Positions 1 through 6,532 of a DNA stretch of 22,482 nt are shown in pieces. The notes under the pieces were generated by a model. It saw only the letters and a program-made list of their open reading frames with translations, ran no database searches and was not told the DNA's origin. Every line of letters begins with the position of its first letter. Position 1 is the first letter of the stretch. The position numbers were made by a program, and so were the translations under genes. This DNA is from JAIPFM01 sp964494325 (GTDB lineage Bacteria > Planctomycetota > Phycisphaerae > Sedimentisphaerales > Anaerobacaceae): assembly GCA_964494325.1 (NCBI GenBank), contig CAZBTJ010000091.1, positions 1 through 22,482 of the forward strand. The letters run 5' to 3'.

Positions 1-187
1 GGCAATTAAGGAAGCTGTCTCGGCCGAAGTGGTGGCCTCCGGTGGAGCAGGAAAATTAGAGCATTTCTATCAGGCAGTCGAAGCGGGCGCTACAGTGTTG
101 CTTGCTGCTTCGGTGTTCCATTTTGGGACCATTGGGATTGGCGATTTGAAGGACTACCTCCGAGAGCGAGGCGTTACTATCCGCTGA
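1..187 (+). CDS. hisF: Imidazole glycerol phosphate synthase cyclase subunit HisF, 3' end only
   Basis: Reading from base 2 gives 61 codons and a TGA at 185-187. The visible part contains VVASGGAGKLEHF, then LLAASVFHFG and a final DLKDYLRERGVTIR. These are the last strands and helices of the HisF (beta/alpha)8 barrel, including the Gly-rich phosphate-binding loop. HisF works with the glutaminase HisH and turns PRFAR plus ammonia into imidazole glycerol phosphate and AICAR in histidine synthesis in the cytoplasm. The 5' part lies outside the window. No other his gene follows; the next DNA is mobile-element debris, so hisF was probably the last gene of its operon. The identification rests on a strongly conserved tail and is secure. 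Confidence 0.93.
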   Translation, partial: AIKEAVSAEVVASGGAGKLEHFYQAVEAGATVLLAASVFHFGTIGIGDLKDYLRERGVTIR

Positions 188-544
188 AGCCTCCAGTTCA
201 ACGGGGCGAGATTCCCCATCGGGATAGGGAGCCCCATTGCTGAGGCCTCCTCCCATACCACCGGACGTGCGGGTCCGCATCCGGCGATTCGGCTGATCGA
301 GACAGATCATGGACTGGGCAAATACAGTCCGAGTGATTTAAAGTAAGCATTCGGCAAGGCGATCATGACCCATTTGACACGGCTCATACACCATGCGCCT
401 TTACGGGAACATCCCGTAGAGGGTACGAAAGGGGTATCCGTAATCCTTAACATTCTGCCAAGTGACATTACCGTGACATTCAACAACTGAGAACAAAAAC
501 CTTGAAGTCTTAGAAACTTTGGATAATACATAAAGATCATATGA
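188..544 (-). mobile_element. Probable degraded retroelement or group II intron remnant (tentative)
   Basis: This stretch has no convincing gene. On the minus strand it carries a GC-rich imperfect stem (CCGGATGCGG pairing with CGCACGTCCGG, about 262-285), followed by sequence that reads RTRTSGGMGGG. From memory, such a stem and peptide recur beside bacterial group II intron reverse transcriptases. A short minus reading frame ending PNAYFKSLGLYLP lies just upstream. No reverse transcriptase motif (such as YADD) and no intron domain V is visible, so at most a fragment remains. It begins directly after the hisF stop and ends where an orphan gene 3' end begins, as expected of an old insertion or deletion scar. 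An insertion-sequence end is an alternative. Confidence 0.3.
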
Positions 545-781
545 TGTCGTGGTTATTCTGATGACCTGGACGAGATTGGTCGCAGGTACTACAACTTCGG
601 CATTTACTCGATTCGCAAGGCGCACCGCGCCTGCCACAAGAAAGAGCGTGTCTTCTTTCAATTTCGAAATGACAGTGAGGCGGCCATTATCTACAGCGAA
701 AGTGGTATTGGCGATCTCTGCTACAACTCGGGCAGCAAGGGGCATCTGCTCGGCAATTGGTACTGGATGAAGGAAGATTGA
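545..781 (+). pseudogene. 3' fragment of an unidentified protein gene
   Basis: An open frame runs from just after a stop at 542-544 to TGA at 779-781. It has no usable start codon near its beginning. The product would include IGRRYYNFGIYSIRKAHRAC and end LLGNWYWMKED. It is rich in Tyr, Trp and charged residues and looks like a real protein tail rather than random translation. The opposite-strand frame here is Val/Ala-rich, as expected of a shadow. The 5' part has probably been lost at the junction with the element remnant just upstream. I do not recognise the family. A remote start codon or an assembly error is possible but less likely. Confidence 0.45.
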
Positions 782-854
782 GAGAGGCCCCGCTTACACG
801 TCAACTCAATGCAGGTAGGCATGGGCAAAAAGGACAACAATTAGCACATTCAAT

Positions 855-1112
855 ATGTTTTGGAAATCAAAAAAATCGGTTGGAGACAATGATGCCTTTG
901 TGACGCTTGTCAAGGTGGCTCAGAACGATCCCGAAGTCCACGCAACTCTCGTGGCCATATTGGGTCAGCCACCGTTCCACAGGAAATCGTTGCTAAATAG
1001 GCTGATTCAAGATATGAGAGTAAAAGGAGCACCCAGGAATCTGATCTCGGCCATAGCCGAATTGTTGGATGACTCGGTGGCCGAAAAAGTGGCAGATGTC
1101 ATAGAAAAATAG
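855..1112 (+). CDS. Small hypothetical protein (85 aa)
   Basis: The predicted product is small and probably cytoplasmic, beginning MFWKSKKSVGDNDAF and ending VAEKVADVIEK. It has no signal peptide or membrane segment and should be mostly helical. The helices are amphipathic (TLVKVAQNDPEVHATLVAIL, then ISAIAELLDDSVAEKVADVI). There is no good Shine-Dalgarno sequence before the ATG; only a distant AAGGAC lies at about 831-836, so the start is uncertain. It stands alone between the gene fragment ending at 781 and the lipoprotein gene. I do not recognise a family, and no function is proposed. Confidence 0.5.
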   Translation: MFWKSKKSVGDNDAFVTLVKVAQNDPEVHATLVAILGQPPFHRKSLLNRLIQDMRVKGAPRNLISAIAELLDDSVAEKVADVIEK

Positions 1113-1177
1113 GATAACCGGCAATTATTCACTCCAAGAGCTGCAATGCATGAAAAATGCACCATCACCTTATTTTG

Positions 1178-1205
1178 TTGTAATACGCATAATTGAGCCT
1201 ATAAT
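1178..1205 (+). promoter_or_regulatory. Sigma-70-like promoter of the lipoprotein gene
   Basis: TTGTAA (1178-1183), a 16-base spacer and a perfect TATAAT (1200-1205) lie in the AT-rich gap before the lipoprotein gene. Transcription would start near 1212 and leave a leader of about 100 bases. The -35 box matches the consensus at four of six positions. Confidence 0.45.
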
Positions 1206-1315
1206 TTGCCATAATGTGCAGACGGACTAAGTGCTAACGTCTGGCTGGATTGAGACCGCTCGCAAAGTTGGATTTCGTGAGCCAGTGCAGTAAGAAGAAA
1301 AATGGAGACCCTAGT

Positions 1316-1693
1316 ATGCAAAGACTTGTCACTATCAGCGTTATGATGCTTATCCTTCCCCTGATTGGGTGTGTGACTCAGCTTGATTCATCTCAAGGCG
1401 TTCTGGTGACACGCTTTGACAAAGTAAATGCTGGCACCAGACCACCTAGTATCCATAATTTTACCCCAGGAGAAACTCCCACAGTGTACGTTTTTGGATA
1501 TGGCGGTCAGATCGTCACGATCAGGCTTTACAACCTCTCAGCAGAGGGTGAGATCACCAGTGAGACAATTTATATTGCGCGACACAAAGACAAGTATTGG
1601 GGATTCTCTGATCTTTCGAAAGGTTCGTACAAGGCGGTTCTTGAGGTTGGAGACACACCCGTAGCTGAAACACTTTTTACTGTTTCACAGTGA
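1316..1693 (+). CDS. Small secreted lipoprotein (125 aa)
   Basis: An upstream ATG at 1250 is in frame. I choose the ATG at 1316 because GGAG stands 8 bases before it, and because the protein then begins with a proper lipoprotein signal: a basic start (MQR), a hydrophobic stretch and the lipobox LIGC with Cys at residue 19. Val follows the Cys, so in a Gram-negative cell it would go to the outer membrane. The mature part of about 107 residues looks all-beta (TPTVYVFGYGGQIVTIRLYN; GSYKAVLEVGDTPVAETLFTV), with a C-terminal segment like those of small immunoglobulin-like or carrier domains. The ligand and role are unknown. A promoter candidate lies upstream. Confidence is high for the gene and low for the function. 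Confidence 0.75.
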   Translation: MQRLVTISVMMLILPLIGCVTQLDSSQGVLVTRFDKVNAGTRPPSIHNFTPGETPTVYVFGYGGQIVTIRLYNLSAEGEITSETIYIARHKDKYWGFSDLSKGSYKAVLEVGDTPVAETLFTVSQ

Positions 1694-1860
1694 TATTTCC
1701 AACAAGCATCGGATGAATTGAGCCGGTGCTTCCCTTTCTTGGGCCCTACAACACGACTGGCATCTGTACATGAATCGACATGCCCCAAGGGAAACTTTGA
1801 CTCGGCACTCCTTGGAGGCTTTGCCTTATGTATAATGAGGCGTAAGCCACTCAAAAAAAA

Positions 1861-1883
1861 GGGTCCCAATCAGATTGGGACCC
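1861..1883 (-). terminator. Rho-independent terminator of the Met/Gly/Arg repeat protein gene
   Basis: A perfect 10-bp stem (GGGTCCCAAT with ATTGGGACCC) has a 3-base loop. On the minus strand it is followed by eight T (1853-1860). This is a textbook intrinsic terminator about 140 bases past the stop at 2024. Confidence 0.9.
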
Positions 1884-2023
1884 AGTCAAATCATTATCAA
1901 TCAGCCTTGAATGGCTGGCGGTCACAACGATGCCGTCCTTATGGACAACCCCCGCAACTACCACCTGCGTACTGGCCTTGTTTGCCCGCATTGCCAGAAC
2001 GTATCTGACTTTGCCCGCAGGAA

Positions 2024-2842
2024 TCACCACTCTTGACGGCGACCTTGTTTCATACCTTGCATCTGACCACCCATACGGCGGCCTTGTCTCATACCACGCA
2101 TTTGTTGGGCACCCATGCCGCGACCTTGTCTCATACCACGCATCTGGCCACCCATACGGCGACCTTGGCTCATGCCAGACATCTGGCCACCCATACCACG
2201 GCCTTGTCTCATACCTCGCATTTCTTGGCCACCCATGCCACGACTTGGGCTCATACCACGCATCTGACCACCCATAAGACGACCTGACATCATACGATGC
2301 ATTTGACCACCCTGGCGACCTTGGCTCATGCCACACATCTGACAGCCCATACCACGGCCTTGTCTTTGTTTCATACCTTGCATCTGACCACCCATACGGC
2401 GGCCTTGTCTCATACCACGCATTTGTTGGGCACCCATGCCACGACCTGGGCTCATACCACGCATCTGACCACCCATAGGACGACCTGACATCATACGATG
2501 CATTTGACCACCCTGGCGACCTTGGCTCATGCCACACATCTGGAAGCCCATACCACGGCCTTGTCTCATACCTCGCATTTGTTGGCCACCCATACCACGA
2601 CTTGGGTTCGTACCACGCATGCCACGACCTGAGCCCATGCCGCCGCCCATCATCATACCACCCATCATGCCGCGACCTGAACCCGGTCCATGGTGCATTC
2701 CCAAATGAGGAAGATCATCACCATCAGCCTGGGCATGCTCTGAGACCTCCTCAGGCAAGGGCTGAGCACCCACGTTCACCGGTGCAACAATTGCAAACGT
2801 CAACATGGCCAAAATTAGTGCTAAAAGCGCCTTTGTCCTCAT
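2024..2842 (-). CDS. Secreted Met/Gly/Arg/Gln-rich repeat protein (272 aa)
   Basis: AAGGAG lies 8 bases before the ATG. Residues 1-26 are a Sec signal peptide (MRTKALLALILAMLTFAIVA, cleavage likely after VGA). A short acidic segment with HLGMHHG follows, then a Gly/Met block. From about residue 81 to the end there are about 14 degenerate units of 12-14 residues, close to GRxMGxQMxGMxQ. The protein must be largely disordered, exported, positively charged and extremely Met-rich. Met-rich exported proteins can bind Cu(I) or Ag(I), and RG-rich ones can bind nucleic acid or polyanions; both are inference. Only two Cys are visible, one in each copy of an MCGMSQ unit. Nearly identical 201- and 321-base blocks show recent internal duplication. 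The original C-terminus may lie in another frame. Confidence 0.7.
   Translation of the reverse strand: MRTKALLALILAMLTFAIVAPVNVGAQPLPEEVSEHAQADGDDLPHLGMHHGPGSGRGMMGGMMMGGGMGSGRGMRGTNPSRGMGGQQMRGMRQGRGMGFQMCGMSQGRQGGQMHRMMSGRPMGGQMRGMSPGRGMGAQQMRGMRQGRRMGGQMQGMKQRQGRGMGCQMCGMSQGRQGGQMHRMMSGRLMGGQMRGMSPSRGMGGQEMRGMRQGRGMGGQMSGMSQGRRMGGQMRGMRQGRGMGAQQMRGMRQGRRMGGQMQGMKQGRRQEW
2030..2602 (-). repeat. In-frame tandem repeats inside the secreted repeat protein gene
   Basis: The DNA encoding the GRxMGxQMxGMxQ units repeats with a period of about 39 bases. Higher-order duplications overlie it: a segment starting at 2281 recurs at 2482 (201 bases, 67 codons), and one starting at 2047 recurs at 2368 (321 bases, 107 codons). 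Both offsets keep the frame. The repeats leave several frames open on both strands, which explains the spurious His/Thr-rich and Trp/Tyr-rich frames here. Confidence 0.85.
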
Positions 2843-3065
2843 GGGTCTTCTCCTTTTTAAAATAGGTATCTTAAATACAGGTTACTTTTTCAGTGTCTAA
2901 TGCTCTTTTCATTCTTTTAGAACGCTATTCACCTCTGTATCCTGCGGTAATTAAAAAAAATATCCGGCAATGTGCCTGAACGCTCTCAAAATGGGAGTAG
3001 ACAATAGACACTGTCAATTTTCAGGGGTAAGGCAATACCATGTCCTCTGGGCATGGATGTATATT

Positions 3066-3905
3066 TTATTCGGCATGCTCCAGCCTTGCCAAAAGATACT
3101 GCTGTAACCCACAAAGATCATCCGTGTTGATCACATCCACGTCTGCGGACACCAGGGCATTCCATATGGCCTGGCGTTCCGCCGACGGCTTGTCTGGCGT
3201 CGCCCAAAATCTCACCAATCGTCCCTTTTCATGTGAGATACGGACGATCTCCAACAGCTTTTTCTTTTCCAACGCAGGCATGGAGCCTTTGCCTCGCCAT
3301 TTGAAGTGGTTATTCCAGTTGTCACTGATCATAGGAATGATGTCTGCCGACACATCGGAATTAAGATCTGTGAGTCTTCCGTCACACCCGGCATAGCGAA
3401 GTGGCTGAGCAGCCATGGTGGCCGGAGAACGATTCCCGGAAACCACGGCCAGAATCGCCTTTTCCTGTCGTCCCTTGGACGTGAAGCGGGTAAAGCACTC
3501 TGGGTACTGCGAAAGAACCTTGTGCAACTGGGCATAGGTCGACTCTGCCTCAGACTTGAAGTCAATTAGCAGAGTAAACCTGCCTCCCTTGGCATAAACC
3601 GAGCCGCCATTGCGTTTGATTCGCCTTTTTAGAGGATCAAGATACAAGGCTTGCAGAGTTTTTTCAGGTCGGATCTCATGACGGTCATGGGCGACCAGCA
3701 ATTGACCATCCACCAGAAAAACATCCGCTTCCACACTGGTAAACCCATGGGCCAGTGCGTCGCGTAAGGGGCGGTGATGCCTGTAGTCATTGTGGGCATG
3801 TGCCTTTGCCAGGGGCGTGGGCTCAAAAGAGGCAAACCGACTGTTTTGGGCTGACATGGATAACGCGGATAAACTAGTGAGTAAGACAAGACCTAACCGG
3901 ATCAT
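3066..3905 (-). CDS. Secreted PI-PLC/GDPD-like phosphodiesterase (AIM6-like, 279 aa)
   Basis: GAGGGG lies just before the ATG. Residues 1-19 (MIRLGLVLLTSLSALSMSA) form a signal peptide. The motif AHAHNDYRHHRPL (about 35-47) and the pair SVEADVFLVDGQLLVAHD (about 57-74) give the catalytic His residues and the acidic metal ligands of the PI-PLC/glycerophosphodiester phosphodiesterase TIM-barrel superfamily. The family members I recall with HAHNDY are the poorly characterised AIM6-like group. A late strand reads GRLVRFWATPD and the end is DVDVINTDDLCGLQQYL. The length fits a single-domain enzyme. It probably cleaves a phosphodiester, perhaps a lipid head group, outside the cytoplasm; the substrate is unknown. 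The neighbours on this strand are also secreted proteins but have their own ribosome sites and wide spacing. Confidence 0.82.
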   Translation of the reverse strand: MIRLGLVLLTSLSALSMSAQNSRFASFEPTPLAKAHAHNDYRHHRPLRDALAHGFTSVEADVFLVDGQLLVAHDRHEIRPEKTLQALYLDPLKRRIKRNGGSVYAKGGRFTLLIDFKSEAESTYAQLHKVLSQYPECFTRFTSKGRQEKAILAVVSGNRSPATMAAQPLRYAGCDGRLTDLNSDVSADIIPMISDNWNNHFKWRGKGSMPALEKKKLLEIVRISHEKGRLVRFWATPDKPSAERQAIWNALVSADVDVINTDDLCGLQQYLLARLEHAE

Positions 3906-3987
3906 TGTGGTTTCCCCTCTCAGGTAAAAGTTCGCCCCTGTTCTGGCATCGGGTTTCAGAGCCGATTCGAGGCTGTCAAACTGAAAA

Positions 3988-4021
3988 GCCCCCTGCCCAA
4001 TACGAGGAGTAGACAGGGGGC
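3988..4021 (-). terminator. Terminator of the small exported protein gene
   Basis: An 8-bp perfect stem (GCCCCCTG with CAGGGGGC) has an 18-base loop and is followed on the minus strand by TTTT. It lies 23 bases past the stop of the gene at 4044-4565 and ends its transcript. The loop is long for a terminator, and the T tract is short. Confidence 0.65.
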
Positions 4022-4043
4022 ATCACATGTGGCTAAGAATCAG

Positions 4044-4565
4044 TTATTTTGCTTTTTTTTGTCTCTTGACTTTATTGAAATCAATCTCGAACGCAGCATT
4101 GTCTGACATAACGCCATATTCTACGCCGTGCACTGCCACATTGATGGTCGTCCTGCTGACCTTGGAATAGACAATGACGACATCCCTGGACTCACCATTT
4201 TCATTGGTCATCCGGGTCGTGGCTTTGGCCTTGCCATATTCAGATGCCCATGTCGACTTGGTGGCCTTACCCTGGCTGTCAATTGCAAACTGCTTTACCT
4301 CTTGGGCCTCAGCGTCAAAGTAAATCAGGCCCTGTGAGGACCTCTCACCCATCTTAAGAAGACTGATGATGGCATGCCCATTCACTGCCCATCTGTAGGT
4401 CAGCACGATCTCTTGCCCCTCGTCAGTGGTGGTTTTCCACTGGCCCATAAGCCATCCAAGGCCTTCCTGCTCAACCACTTCCTTGAGCGTCTCCTGAGCC
4501 ACTGCCACACTGCCAAACCCCACCAGCAATGCCAAAACCACCAAGCTTTTTGTACCTCTAGTCAT
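4044..4565 (-). CDS. Small exported protein, probably lipocalin-like beta-barrel (173 aa)
   Basis: AGGAG lies 9 bases before the ATG. Residues 1-23 form a signal peptide (KSLVVLALLVGFGSVAVA, then Q). The mature protein starts with a short helix (LKEVVEQEGLGWLMGQWKTT). After that comes a run of beta strands: EIVLTYRWAVNGHAIISLL, GLIYFDAEAQEVKQFAIDS and TTRMTNENGESRDVVIVY. The pattern 'short helix, GxW, then strands with a YRW..NGHA step' resembles the DUF1579/lipocalin-like proteins that are common and uncharacterised in environmental bacteria. The end is very basic (KVKRQKKAK). No catalytic motif is visible. The gene has its own terminator and stands 139 bases upstream of the phosphodiesterase gene's start. 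Confidence 0.7.
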   Translation of the reverse strand: MTRGTKSLVVLALLVGFGSVAVAQETLKEVVEQEGLGWLMGQWKTTTDEGQEIVLTYRWAVNGHAIISLLKMGERSSQGLIYFDAEAQEVKQFAIDSQGKATKSTWASEYGKAKATTRMTNENGESRDVVIVYSKVSRTTINVAVHGVEYGVMSDNAAFEIDFNKVKRQKKAK

Positions 4566-4807
4566 CAGAATCTCTCCTTTTCAAAATAATGTAACATATG
4601 TGCAAGACCCAACAGGGAGGCCACATGACTCTCGCCACATGCTCTCACCCTGCTCTTGCCTAGGACGCGACCGTTCGCATGTTGGCAAAATTGTACCTCC
4701 ATATCCCACTTTACACCAGCATAAATCGCCCGTGCTACTATTTCGCTGGAGCGTAGCGCCCCATTGAAATGGCACCAAAAGGAGTGGCATCGACCAGGGA
4801 AAAACCT

Positions 4808-5647
4808 CTAGAAACCCCGTAGATGAGTGCTTTCACGTCTCGTCAGCCCTCGTTTGGGCAAACGTTTGAGGACCACATACTTAATCCCGTTGGCTTGACA
4901 GTACTCTTGCTTCACCAACTTATCTCCGTCTTCATTGACCGCATACATGTCTGGCTTGATACGCTGAATCTCCGGTTCGGCATCCAGCCAGCCGTCTCCG
5001 CTGGAAATCAAGGCCTGGGTCACATACCGAATCGAACTGGCAATGTAGCGACGTTCATCCTCTTTGAACATGGGATGGCCCTCGCCCTTGAGCTTTTCAA
5101 TATTGGCGTCATGACCGACCACCACATACAGGTCGCCAAGCTCGGACACTTCCTCAAAGAATCGTACATGACCCGTGTGAAACCAGTCGTAGCAGCCAGT
5201 GACAAGTACCTTAGGACGATCGGAAGACTCCACCGATATCGTGCTGCGATCCCATGCCGGATAGGTTGCCAGTCTGTCAGTGGTCACAGTCTGATAGGTC
5301 ACGCCATGGGCCTGGGCATAGGCCTGCTTGGCAGCAGTGTCCTCATTTTGCGGGACAACCCATGTCTGGCCTTTCACCTCCGCAGAAGCGGGCAAGTGAT
5401 CTGCGTTATCGAGTGCCTCTACAAGGGTGACCTCGGTGACATAGCTAATCGCCTGGACGTAGTAGAGACGTTCTTTCAGCGGAAATTTGGGCGGCTTGCC
5501 TGTTAAAGCCTCGACTGTCATGTCATCCCACAGATAGACGTGCACGGCACCAAACCCACGGGCCTCATCCAATAGGCGTATATAAGGCGCACGCATGTGA
5601 TCAAAGCTACCACAGAGAATCACTGTCGTATCAGCGGGGTTACTCAT
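4808..5647 (-). CDS. Tandem cytidylyltransferase-like protein, two nucleotidyltransferase domains (279 aa)
   Basis: Two HxGH-superfamily domains are fused. Domain 2 (about 146-279) is intact: KVLVTGCYDWFHTGHVRFFEE carries the catalytic HTGH at 157-160, followed by GDLYVVVGHD and a C-terminal GLTRREST like the second nucleotide-binding motif. Domain 1 (about 7-140) keeps the frame of the fold (VILCGSFDHMRAPYIRLL; AVHVYLWDD) but has HMRA where HxGH should be, so it is probably non-catalytic. Two-domain cytidylyltransferases are known for phosphoethanolamine; here the neighbours are sugar enzymes, so an NDP-sugar product is more likely (inference). The enzyme would use CTP or another NTP plus a phosphorylated substrate and release pyrophosphate. 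Its ATG follows the kinase stop by 2 bases (TAG TC ATG), so translation is probably coupled. It is the last gene of the operon. Confidence 0.83.
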   Translation of the reverse strand: MSNPADTTVILCGSFDHMRAPYIRLLDEARGFGAVHVYLWDDMTVEALTGKPPKFPLKERLYYVQAISYVTEVTLVEALDNADHLPASAEVKGQTWVVPQNEDTAAKQAYAQAHGVTYQTVTTDRLATYPAWDRSTISVESSDRPKVLVTGCYDWFHTGHVRFFEEVSELGDLYVVVGHDANIEKLKGEGHPMFKEDERRYIASSIRYVTQALISSGDGWLDAEPEIQRIKPDMYAVNEDGDKLVKQEYCQANGIKYVVLKRLPKRGLTRRESTHLRGF

Positions 5648-5649
5648 GA

Positions 5650-6450
5650 CTATTCGGTCCTCACTTTCACCTGGAAACCGCCAGGCACCGGTGACTCAGA
5701 GGCCACATAGAAGTACCCGCCCCCGCATCCGGAGAACATGGCCCCGGCATAGTTATCTTGATAGAATTCAAGCAGTGTCATCAAATCCATGGTTATAGTG
5801 GGATGCTCGACCACATCCGGCAGAATGGTCTGCCAACATAGCATACATTCATTAAAGGATGCGCCCAGGCCCGCAAGATCCTTTTTCACGATCGCCCTGA
5901 AGCAATCCTGACCCGTCTTTCCGAGCCGTGCCACCCATTCAGGATCAAAGTCTTGTCGTCCCAGGGGATTGTATCCATCAGGTCGCGTCATCACCGGGAC
6001 CAAATATACGACTGAGCCAAACCAGGCCGCCACATCCGGACTGTTATTTGATTCCACGTGCACAGGAAAATATCCACCTTCATGGTTGATATCATAGTCA
6101 AGACGGTTCACGCCGGGGTACACGAGACCAATCATGTCCTGAGAGCCGGAGGGCTCTTCGAGTCCCTCATTCTCAGCTTTGTAGAGTGCCCGAACCATCG
6201 CCATTTTATCCTGGTCAGCCGGGATCTCCCCGTGCCATATTTCCATGGCAATCCGCCGTGTACTGCCGCAAATACCTGACCGATCCAGAAACCGAAACTG
6301 CGGTTCAACCTGGACCGTGACCATTGAACCAGGCGGTGAAAGATTGTATTTGGACACATAGGGTTGATCAATCCAACCGCCAGCCAGAGCCAGGCGATAT
6401 GGGATACGCCCCACGACATCAGTTATTTTCAAGGATTCTTGCGGTGCCAT
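5650..6450 (-). CDS. GHMP-family sugar kinase-like protein (266 aa)
   Basis: AGGAG lies 4 bases before the ATG. The N-terminus GRIPYRLALAGGWIDQP (about 14-30) is GHMP kinase motif 1 as in sugar kinases (galactokinase, fucokinase, heptose kinase). GSQDMIGLVYPGVNRLDYD matches the conserved GxQD..A..G segment of the heptose/fucose kinase branch. The C-terminal AMFSGCGGGYFYVASE is motif 3. The usual ATP-loop motif 2 (PxxxGLGSS) is not present in normal form; the nearest is SGICGSTRRIAMEIW. At 266 residues it is shorter than the 320-350 usual for such kinases. It probably phosphorylates a monosaccharide at the anomeric position with ATP, making the substrate for the nucleotidyltransferase gene 2 bases downstream. 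The altered motif 2 leaves activity open. Confidence 0.78.
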   Translation of the reverse strand: MAPQESLKITDVVGRIPYRLALAGGWIDQPYVSKYNLSPPGSMVTVQVEPQFRFLDRSGICGSTRRIAMEIWHGEIPADQDKMAMVRALYKAENEGLEEPSGSQDMIGLVYPGVNRLDYDINHEGGYFPVHVESNNSPDVAAWFGSVVYLVPVMTRPDGYNPLGRQDFDPEWVARLGKTGQDCFRAIVKKDLAGLGASFNECMLCWQTILPDVVEHPTITMDLMTLLEFYQDNYAGAMFSGCGGGYFYVASESPVPGGFQVKVRTE

Positions 6451-6470
6451 ACTGCTCCTATCGTCACCAA

Positions 6471-6500
6471 GGCCTTGCCGGTTTTTAAGCCAGCAAGGCC
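6471..6500 (-). promoter_or_regulatory. Intercistronic hairpin between epimerase and kinase genes
   Basis: A perfect 8-bp stem (GGCCTTGC with GCAAGGCC), extended by two further pairs past one mismatch, sits in the 82-base gap inside the operon. There is no strong T tract behind it on the minus strand. It may act as an mRNA-processing or stability element or as a partial attenuator that lowers kinase and transferase expression. Confidence 0.45.
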
Positions 6501-6532
6501 ATGGATGCTTATAATTGTCGTCTAAAGGCGGA

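Noticed and set aside
401..745. Minus frame of 114 codons over the gene fragment
   Set aside because: Val/Ala-rich shadow of the plus-strand tail ending WYWMKED, and it crosses the scar junction.
1232..1290. GCTAACG before the lipoprotein gene as a second attC site
   Set aside because: No matching GTTAGC partner and no nested stems follow it.
1851..2537. A 228-codon minus frame across the repeats (Trp/Tyr/Pro-rich)
   Set aside because: It is an alternative frame of the tandem repeats, lacks a signal peptide and ribosome site, and runs through the terminator hairpin. Only its last part is kept as a possible frameshifted tail.
1930..2865. Several plus-strand frames rich in His and Thr
   Set aside because: They are antisense shadows made open by the repeat period; no ribosome sites, and the signal-peptide gene on the other strand explains them.
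4581..4790. Minus frame of 69 codons between the exported protein and the transferase gene
   Set aside because: No ribosome site and no protein-like pattern. The 242-base gap shows nothing clear.
4823..5506. Long plus frame of 227 codons opposite the transferase gene
   Set aside because: Fully antisense to a gene with clear motifs; no ribosome site.
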